Part shown: in pieces, positions 1-4,170 of the stretch
How the letters are laid out: each line of letters starts with the position of its first letter
How positions within the stretch are numbered: position 1 is the stretch's first letter
NCBI GenBank assembly: GCA_022712235.1
Contig: JALAGW010000294.1
Span: forward strand, 1-20,120
Direction: 5' to 3'
Length of the DNA: 20,120 nt
Source of the DNA: Brevundimonas sp.
GTDB taxonomy: Bacteria; Pseudomonadota; Alphaproteobacteria; Caulobacterales; Caulobacteraceae
The notes under the pieces: generated by a model
The model's input: the letters and a program-made list of their open reading frames with translations, nothing else
Databases searched by the model: none
Told to the model about the DNA's origin: nothing
Position numbers and translations under genes: made by a program

Positions 1-1
1 G

Positions 2-28
2 CGGCTCCCGGCGCAGGGCCGGGAGCCG
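2..28. terminator. Hairpin, probable terminator of the gene left of the window
   Basis: A perfect 11-bp stem (CGGCTCCCGGC at 2-12, GCCGGGAGCCG at 18-28) encloses a 5-base loop and is followed by ATTTCGG. The stem is strong but the T-run is short, so it is a modest intrinsic terminator. It most likely closes a plus-strand gene lying before base 1, which is not visible here. Confidence 0.55.
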
Positions 29-58
29 ATTTCGGCGGGCGGCAAGATGACTGGAAGA

Positions 59-82
59 TGAACAAACCCCCTTGGGGTCGTT
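59..82 (+). promoter_or_regulatory. Weak EcfG-like promoter candidate for the glycine-zipper gene
   Basis: TGAAC at 59-63 and CGTT at 79-82 are separated by 15 bases. The general-stress consensus is GGAAC with 16-17 bases to CGTT, so this has one mismatch and one base too few. The spacer contains a small inverted repeat (ACCCC-CTT-GGGGT, 66-78). It is listed only because the neighbouring genes carry exact versions of the motif. Confidence 0.22.
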
Positions 83-142
83 CAGCGGGAGCTTCCTAAA
101 AGGGAGGCAACGGATCAACCGGCTTTCGAAAGGAGCCCCGCC

Positions 143-574
143 ATGAAGACCATTTCCAAGATCGGCGTCGGCGCCATTGCTCTGACGATGCTGGCGACCA
201 CCCCCGCCGCCGCCCAGTCCTATCGCGACCGCGATCGCGACAACACCGGCCGCGACGCCGTGCTCGGCGCCGTCGTCGGCGGCGTCGCCGGCGCCCTGAT
301 CGGTCAGGGCGACGGTCGCTATATCGCCGGCGGCGCCCTGGCCGGGGCGGCCCTGGGCGCCGTCTCCTCGGACGGCGATCGCGATGGCTGCAGCTATTAC
401 CGCGGCGGCCGCTGCTACCGGAACCAGGGTCACTGGGAGCGTGAGCACGGCATCAACAGCCGCGACGGCTACTATAACAACGGCCGCTATCAGGACCGTT
501 ACGACCGTCGCTATGAGGGACGTCGTGACCGCCACGACAACCGTCGCGACTATCGCTACGACCGTCGCTGGTAG
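143..574 (+). CDS. Secreted glycine-zipper (2TM-type) protein with Arg/Tyr/Asp-rich tail
   Basis: This encodes 143 residues. Residues 1-24 form a Sec signal peptide (KTISK, hydrophobic core, PAAA cleavage site before Q25). Residues about 39-75 are a Gly/Ala segment with GxxxG spacing (VLGAVVGGVAGALIG, then IAGGALAGAALGAV), the glycine-zipper 2TM pattern that packs helices in or at a membrane. The last 60 residues are strongly charged and aromatic, with repeated YDRR/YEGRR units and two cysteines (C83, C91) that could form a disulfide in the periplasm. A clear AAAGGAG at 129-135 sets the ATG at 143. Proteins of this kind are usually envelope or outer-membrane associated, but no enzymatic role is indicated. 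It is a single-gene unit ending in a strong hairpin. The molecular function is unknown; cell-envelope stress is an inference from its neighbours. Confidence 0.85.
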   Translation: MKTISKIGVGAIALTMLATTPAAAQSYRDRDRDNTGRDAVLGAVVGGVAGALIGQGDGRYIAGGALAGAALGAVSSDGDRDGCSYYRGGRCYRNQGHWEREHGINSRDGYYNNGRYQDRYDRRYEGRRDRHDNRRDYRYDRRW

Positions 575-594
575 GGCGCGGCGCCAGACACAGG

Positions 595-625
595 AAAGGC
601 CCCGGCGGATCGCCGGGGCCTTTTT
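595..625. terminator. Strong intrinsic terminator between convergent genes
   Basis: A perfect 10-bp stem (GGCCCCGGCG 598-607, CGCCGGGGCC 611-620) has a 3-base GAT loop, an AAA before it and TTTTT after it. It terminates the glycine-zipper gene on the plus strand. Read on the minus strand the same hairpin is followed by TTT and could also stop transcripts from the DUF1328 gene. Confidence 0.9.
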
Positions 626-644
626 CGTTCGTCGATACGCGCAG

Positions 645-821
645 TCAGACGCGCGGGCCGCGCCCGCGCATGCCGCCCATCACCAGCGAGACCACGAACA
701 GGATCACGGCGATGATGGCGATGAACTTGGCGATCTCGAACGACATGCCCGAAATCCCGCCGAAGCCGAGAACGGCCGCGACCAATGCGATGATAAAGAA
801 AATTATGGCCCAACGAAGCAT
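645..821 (-). CDS. DUF1328 small membrane protein (YtjA-like)
   Basis: This encodes 58 residues starting MLRWAIIFFIIALVAA. The frame is open upstream to an ATG at 887, but the start is placed at 821 because a GGAGG Shine-Dalgarno lies seven bases before it and because the family begins with exactly this MLRWA motif. There are two hydrophobic helices, one at the N-terminus with a short Gly-rich turn (LGFGGISG) and one around residues 30-47, then a basic GRGPRV tail. DUF1328 proteins are tiny inner-membrane proteins of unknown biochemical role, common in proteobacteria and often stress induced. An exact EcfG/sigma-T promoter lies about 70 bases upstream of the start, which supports stress-dependent expression. 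Family assignment is confident; function is not known. Confidence 0.88.
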   Translation of the reverse strand: MLRWAIIFFIIALVAAVLGFGGISGMSFEIAKFIAIIAVILFVVSLVMGGMRGRGPRV

Positions 822-898
822 GGACGGTCCTCCGGAACATTGTTGACGGAGGTAAAACCATCGACGGCTCTTTGCCGATCGTTCCACCTGGCGAGAAC

Positions 899-923
899 AA
901 CGCTCCGAAGACTTGACCGTTCC
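899..923 (-). promoter_or_regulatory. EcfG/sigma-T general stress promoter for the DUF1328 gene
   Basis: On the minus strand, GGAAC (919-923) is followed by exactly 16 bases and CGTT (899-902). This is a perfect match to the alphaproteobacterial general-stress sigma factor consensus (GGAAC-N16/17-CGTT). Transcription would begin near 892, giving a leader of about 70 bases before the ATG at 821. It sits 5 bases past the stop of the holin-like gene, so DUF1328 can be transcribed separately from the upstream unit. Confidence 0.8.
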
Positions 924-928
924 GTCCT

Positions 929-1321
929 TTATCGACGGCGTTGACGGCTCTTTTCAGTAAAGGCCGCCGCGACCATGGTGGCCAGGGCCGGGTTGCGCAG
1001 GAAGATGAAGCCGCCGGCCAGGGCCGCCGCCGCGCCCAGCAGGGGGCGTTCCTGGAACAGGTGGAAGGCGCGCATGCCCAGGCTCTCGGGCTCCTGATCC
1101 TCTTCCTCGTCCGCGCCCTGGGCGCGACGCACGAAGACCAGGGCGATGATCAGGGCGACCACCGCGAACAGGGCCGAGGTGATGGCTGCCGCCGCCAGGG
1201 GGACGACGACCAGCGCCAGCAGATAATAGACCGTGGCCCCCAGGGCGACCATGGCCACGAAGCCCGCGCCGCCGGCGATGAAGGTCGCGACGGCGCGGTT
1301 GATCAGCCCCCGCCCGAGCAT
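929..1321 (-). CDS. Phage-holin-superfamily-like integral membrane protein
   Basis: This encodes 130 residues. Three hydrophobic segments can be seen: about residues 10-40 (Gly/Ala/Val-rich, possibly a long or hairpin helix), about 42-63 (AAAITSALFAVVALIIALVFV), and about 94-118 near the C-terminus. An acidic linker (ADEEEDQEPES) lies between the second and third, and the end is very basic (KSRQRRR). This layout resembles the small membrane proteins grouped as 'phage holin family' (DUF1469/YqjE-like), which commonly neighbour DUF883/YqjD proteins. Nothing suggests a lytic phage function. The start overlaps the DUF883 stop by one base (TGATG), so the two are translationally coupled in one operon, as in the E. 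coli yqjD-yqjE arrangement. Exact family is moderately certain; role is unknown. Confidence 0.75.
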   Translation of the reverse strand: MLGRGLINRAVATFIAGGAGFVAMVALGATVYYLLALVVVPLAAAAITSALFAVVALIIALVFVRRAQGADEEEDQEPESLGMRAFHLFQERPLLGAAAALAGGFIFLRNPALATMVAAAFTEKSRQRRR

Positions 1322-1665
1322 CAGCGGCGACGACCGGCGATGAGCAGGCCCAGGACGAAGCCGACGCCGAGGGCGATGGCGGTGGACTGGACCGGGCGTT
1401 CCTGCACCCGTTCGACGACATAGCGCTGGGCTTCCTCGAAGCGCTCGGCGGCGTCGTCGTAATATTCATGGCCGCGCACGCGGGCGTCGTCGTAATAGCC
1501 GCGGGCCTTTTCACGCAGTTCCTCGCCCTGTTCGCGCAGGCGGGCTTCGGCGGCGGCGGCCTTTTCCTTCAGGCGCTGCGTTTCCTCGCGCGCGCCGGTC
1601 TTCAGATCCTCCTTGAGGGTCTTCAGGTCGTTCTTGATGTCTTCCCGAGCCTTGGTCGTGGCCAT
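1321..1665 (-). CDS. DUF883 (ElaB/YqjD/YgaM-like) C-tail-anchored protein
   Basis: This encodes 114 residues. Residues 1-88 are highly charged and helical with heptad-like spacing (Lys/Glu/Arg/Ala-rich), so probably a coiled coil. A single membrane helix follows (about 93-110, TAIALGVGFVLGLLIA) and then a terminal GRRR. This is the hallmark of the ElaB/YqjD family: an inner-membrane C-tail anchor with the GLLxxRR ending. E. coli YqjD associates with ribosomes in stationary phase; whether this one does is unknown. The start at 1665 is supported by GGAG nine bases upstream. It is coupled to the holin-like gene by a one-base overlap and probably belongs to the transcript that starts at the stress promoter near 1816-1840, although that transcript would carry about 145 bases of leader, largely occupied by a small alternative ORF. 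Confidence 0.88.
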   Translation of the reverse strand: MATTKAREDIKNDLKTLKEDLKTGAREETQRLKEKAAAAEARLREQGEELREKARGYYDDARVRGHEYYDDAAERFEEAQRYVVERVQERPVQSTAIALGVGFVLGLLIAGRRR

Positions 1666-1774
1666 GATGCGCGCTCCGCTGGGTTGTAAGCTTGACGATT
1701 AAATAGAGAACCCCCGCCCCGAACGCCACACCGACGACCAAGGTTCCTGCAAAGCCGTGGACCAGAGTCGTCAT
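1511..1774 (-). CDS. Possible small membrane ORF overlapping DUF883 in another frame
   Basis: The ORF encodes 87 residues but only the first 37 or so precede the DUF883 gene; the rest runs out of frame through it. Residues 3-30 are a plausible single membrane helix (LVVGVAFGAGVLYLIVKL) ending in a lysine, and an AGAAGG-type ribosome site lies eight bases before the ATG at 1774. The position, about 35 bases after the predicted start of the stress transcript, makes it the first ORF on that mRNA. Against it, third-position GC is lower than in neighbouring genes and the C-terminal half looks like frame-shifted coding sequence (Arg/Gly/Pro-rich). It may be a real short protein, a leader ORF, or chance. 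Confidence 0.28.
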   Translation of the reverse strand: MTTLVHGFAGTLVVGVAFGAGVLYLIVKLTTQRSAHHGHDQGSGRHQERPEDPQGGSEDRRARGNAAPEGKGRRRRSPPARTGRGTA

Positions 1775-1815
1775 GCGACCGCCTTCTGGCGTCGCCGGAA
1801 GCGTCGTCCTAGAAC

Positions 1816-1840
1816 AACGTCATGACCCAATGGCTGTTCC
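1816..1840 (-). promoter_or_regulatory. EcfG/sigma-T general stress promoter for the DUF883/holin-like operon
   Basis: On the minus strand, GGAAC (1836-1840) is followed by exactly 16 bases and CGTT (1816-1819), identical in layout to the promoter at 899-923. Transcription would start near 1810 and run left through the small ORF, DUF883 and holin-like genes. The -35 element lies inside codons 5-7 of the divergent hydrolase gene, so the two transcription units overlap head to head. Confidence 0.78.
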
Positions 1841-2478
1841 CGCCCGCGCCTGCGCCCTCCCTGCCCATCGTCGACGAGGCCCGTCGCTTTCCCGTTCGCC
1901 GCATCCTCTGCGTGGGGCAGAACTACGCCGCCCATGCCCGCGAAATGGGGGCGGACCCGGACAAGCCGGCGCCCTTCTTCTTCGCCAAGCCGGCGGACGC
2001 CCTGGTCGTGGACGGGGCCGATCCGGCCTATCCGTCGGCGACCGCGAACCTGCATCACGAGGTCGAACTGGTCGTCGCCATCGGCGAGGGGGGCGCCGTC
2101 GCGGGCTGGGCCGTCGGCGTCGATCTGACGCGGCGCGACCTGCAGGCCGAGGCCAAGGCCAAGGGGCGGCCGTGGGAGGCGGGCAAGGCCTTCGACCAGT
2201 CGGCGCCCTGCGGCGCCCTGACGTTGGGCGCCCTGCCGGACGCCGGCGCGGTCATTGAACTGAAGGTCAACGGCGAGACGCGCCAGTCGGGCCGCCTGTC
2301 GGACATGATCTGGGACCCGGCGGGCATCCTGGCCAAGGCCGGCGAACTGTGGAGCCTGCAGCCCGGCGACCTGATCTTCACCGGCACGCCCGAGGGCGTC
2401 GGGCCCCTGACGCCCGGCGATCGGGTCGAGGCGACCATCGACGGCCTGGCGCCGCTCGCCTTCACGGTGAAAGCATGA
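1822..2478 (+). CDS. Fumarylacetoacetate hydrolase family enzyme (YcgM/FAHD1/fumarylpyruvate hydrolase type)
   Basis: This encodes 218 residues, the single-domain size of YcgM/FAHD1/NagK acylpyruvate hydrolases rather than the roughly 420-residue tyrosine-pathway enzyme. Family motifs in order are GQNYAAHAREMG (32-43, with the catalytic His38-x-x-Glu41 pair), PFFFAKP (51-57), HHEVE (78-82, metal-binding Glu80 and Glu82), DLTRRDLQ (101-108, third metal ligand Asp101 and an Arg), KAFD (122-125) and the C-terminal GTPEGVGPL/PGD signature. The enzyme should cleave a C-C bond in a beta-diketo acid such as fumarylpyruvate or another acylpyruvate. The loop between Glu82 and Asp101 is about 10 residues shorter than I recall for FAHD1. 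No Shine-Dalgarno precedes the ATG, but the N-terminus matches the family. The stop overlaps the next ATG (ATGA), pairing it with a zeta-class glutathione transferase. Exact substrate is not determinable. Confidence 0.9.
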   Translation: MTQWLFPPAPAPSLPIVDEARRFPVRRILCVGQNYAAHAREMGADPDKPAPFFFAKPADALVVDGADPAYPSATANLHHEVELVVAIGEGGAVAGWAVGVDLTRRDLQAEAKAKGRPWEAGKAFDQSAPCGALTLGALPDAGAVIELKVNGETRQSGRLSDMIWDPAGILAKAGELWSLQPGDLIFTGTPEGVGPLTPGDRVEATIDGLAPLAFTVKA

Positions 2479-3107
2479 TCCTGCACGGCTACTGGCGCTC
2501 GGGCACCAGCTATCGCACCCGCATCGCCCTCAATCTGAAGGGGCTGGCCTACGAGACCGCGCCGGTCGACCTGCGCACGGGGGCGCAGAAGTCCGACGCC
2601 TATCTGGCGCTGAACCCGCAGGGCCTGGTGCCGGCGCTGGAGACGGGCGAGGGTCTGGTCCTGACGCAGAGCCCCGCCATTCTGGAGTGGCTGGAGGAGG
2701 CGCATCCGACGCCGGCCCTGCTGCCGTCGAGCGCCGCCGACCGCGCGGTCGTTCGCGCCATGGCCGCCCTGATCGGCTGCGACATCCATCCGCTGAACAA
2801 TCTGCGGGTGCTGAAGGCGGTGAGGGGGCTCGGCGCCGATCAGGCGGGGGTGGACGCCTGGGCCGGGCGCTGGATCATGGACGGATTCGCCGCCCTGGAG
2901 GCTCTGGTGGCGCGCCACGGCGAGGGCTGGTGTTTCGGCGGCGCCCCGAGCCTGGCCGACTGCTACCTGATCCCGCAAATTTATTCGGCGCGACGGTTCA
3001 ACGCCGATCTGACGGCGTTTCCGCGCCTGCTCGAGATCGAGGCCCAGGCGGAGCGGCATCCGGCCTTCGTTGCGGCCCATCCTGATAACCAACCGGATGC
3101 GGATTAA
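2475..3107 (+). CDS. maiA: Maleylacetoacetate/maleylpyruvate isomerase (zeta-class GST)
   Basis: This encodes 210 residues. The start at 2475 overlaps the previous stop by four bases (ATGA); the longer open frame upstream is out-of-frame hydrolase sequence. The N-terminal thioredoxin-fold domain (about 1-80) carries the active-site region WRSGTSYRTRIAL (7-19), NPQGLVPAL (glutathione binding) and LTQSPAILEWLEE. The helical C-terminal domain has the zeta-class DIHPLNNLRVLK and the SLADCYLIPQ motif. The classical SSCxxW active-site motif is replaced by SGTSYR, lacking the cysteine, as in several bacterial members. It would isomerise a cis ring-cleavage product (maleylacetoacetate or maleylpyruvate) to the fumaryl form using glutathione, feeding the preceding hydrolase. 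The single-domain partner hydrolase slightly favours the gentisate/fumarylpyruvate version over the tyrosine pathway, but no dioxygenase gene is present here to decide. Confidence 0.9.
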   Translation: MILHGYWRSGTSYRTRIALNLKGLAYETAPVDLRTGAQKSDAYLALNPQGLVPALETGEGLVLTQSPAILEWLEEAHPTPALLPSSAADRAVVRAMAALIGCDIHPLNNLRVLKAVRGLGADQAGVDAWAGRWIMDGFAALEALVARHGEGWCFGGAPSLADCYLIPQIYSARRFNADLTAFPRLLEIEAQAERHPAFVAAHPDNQPDAD

Positions 3108-3156
3108 GCCTGTTCGTTCACCAACGGCCTTGATTTCAGTCAATCTCCCTTAAGCT

Positions 3157-4077
3157 TTGGCGCTGAAGATCGGCGTCGTGAGATTCGCCCTTCCGCCCTC
3201 TCCGGCCGACCGGCTCGCCATCGCGGTGGTGACTGAGCCCGAACGGTCCCGCCTGCTGCCGCCCGGCCAGCGGGAAGACGCCATGCGCCATCTGCTGCAG
3301 ACAGCGGGCGACGCGGGCGTCGGTCTGGTCGCGACCCGGCCCGAGGGCGACGTCGAGCGTCTGCTGGGGCAGGCCTGGCCCTTCCCGTCGCCCTTCCGCG
3401 TCACGGCGCGCACCGTGCCCCTGGCCGACGGTCTGGACCGGGTCGAGGCCCGCGCCCGCCGTTCGCTGGAGCGGATGGGCCTGCCGCGCGGCGACGCCGT
3501 CCTGGTGCAGAACGCCTCTGACCTGGCCGGCGCCGAGGGCCGCGCCCTCTGGGCGCGACTGCAGGCGCTGAAGGAACGCGGGGTCTTCCGCAAGATCGGC
3601 TTCGTCGCCACGGTCGAGGACGGGCCGGCCCTGATCGCGCGGCGCTTCCAGCCCGACGTGGTGCAGATCGCCTGCAACATCCTGGACCAGCGCGCCGCGC
3701 GCGGCGGGGTGATCGAGGATCTGGCCGGGCAGGGGGTCGAGGTGCATCTGGCCTCGGTCTTCGCCCAGGGCCTGCTGTTCGCCAACCGCGAGAGCCTGCC
3801 GCCGGAACTGGCGGCGCACGGCATGGCCCTGTCGCGCACGCGCCGCCGTCTGGCCGAGGCGCGGGTCGATCCGATGCAGGCGGCCCTGGCCTATGCCCTG
3901 AACCTGCCCGGCGTGGCCCAGGTCATCGCCAGCGTGGCCTCGGCCGCCGAACTGCGGGCCATTGTCGCCGCCTCGCACGCGGCCAAGCCCGACATCGACT
4001 GGGACGCCCTGGCCCTGGACGAGGCGCCCGCCGCCGTCGCCTCGCGCCTGCGCCTGCATATCAGCAACGCGGCCTGA
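3157..4077 (+). CDS. Aldo/keto reductase-fold protein, apparently without the catalytic tetrad
   Basis: This encodes 306 residues from a TTG start; a GTG at 3178 (seven codons in) is an alternative and neither has a clear ribosome site. The fold is recognisable from PDVVQIACNILDQR (167-179) and GVEVHLASVFAQGLL (193-207), the late strands of the AKR barrel in COG0667-type proteins, and from VIASVASAAELRAIV near the C-terminus (cofactor phosphate region). The expected catalytic residues are not seen: the DTA..YG stretch reads VGLVATRPEG (55-64), the TK lysine is replaced around R85 (VTARTV), and the histidine of LLHxP is Asn119 (LVQNASD). It may therefore be a pseudoenzyme, a binding protein, or an enzyme of different chemistry. 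It lies in the same direction as mutS but is separated by a 93-base structured gap. Cellular role unknown. Confidence 0.78.
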   Translation: MALKIGVVRFALPPSPADRLAIAVVTEPERSRLLPPGQREDAMRHLLQTAGDAGVGLVATRPEGDVERLLGQAWPFPSPFRVTARTVPLADGLDRVEARARRSLERMGLPRGDAVLVQNASDLAGAEGRALWARLQALKERGVFRKIGFVATVEDGPALIARRFQPDVVQIACNILDQRAARGGVIEDLAGQGVEVHLASVFAQGLLFANRESLPPELAAHGMALSRTRRRLAEARVDPMQAALAYALNLPGVAQVIASVASAAELRAIVAASHAAKPDIDWDALALDEAPAAVASRLRLHISNAA

Positions 4078-4087
4078 TCCACAGCTG

Positions 4088-4167
4088 CGGCGGTTTTCAC
4101 CGCCGTCCTGTGCATGACCCTCGCCGATCCTGCTTGAGGCGAAGGGTGCGATCCGTCACCCTGACGG
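4088..4167 (+). promoter_or_regulatory. Structured mutS leader with competing hairpins
   Basis: The gap before mutS holds CGGCGG-TTTTCA-CCGCCG (4088-4105, 6-bp stem, no T-run), and then two overlapping inverted repeats: AGGGTG/CACCCT (4143-4148 with 4157-4162) and CCGTC/GACGG (4153-4157 with 4163-4167). The last two cannot form together, and the second ends three bases before the mutS ATG, over the place where a ribosome site would lie. No good Shine-Dalgarno is visible. Confidence 0.3.
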
Positions 4168-4170
4168 GCA

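Noticed and set aside
879..883. Second minus-strand GGAAC near the DUF1328 leader
   Set aside because: No CGTT occurs at 16-17 bases downstream, so it does not form an EcfG promoter.
822..887. Longer DUF1328 start at 887
   Set aside because: The extra 22 residues are not family-like, and the GGAGG ribosome site directly precedes the ATG at 821.
384..944. Plus-strand open frame spanning the terminator and the DUF1328 gene
   Set aside because: It begins inside the glycine-zipper gene in another frame, reads through a strong terminator and is Ala/Thr low-complexity.
929..1321. Prophage remnant suggested by the holin-like protein
   Set aside because: No endolysin, structural, integrase or attachment sequence is nearby; the neighbour pattern is that of YqjD/YqjE-type chromosomal genes.
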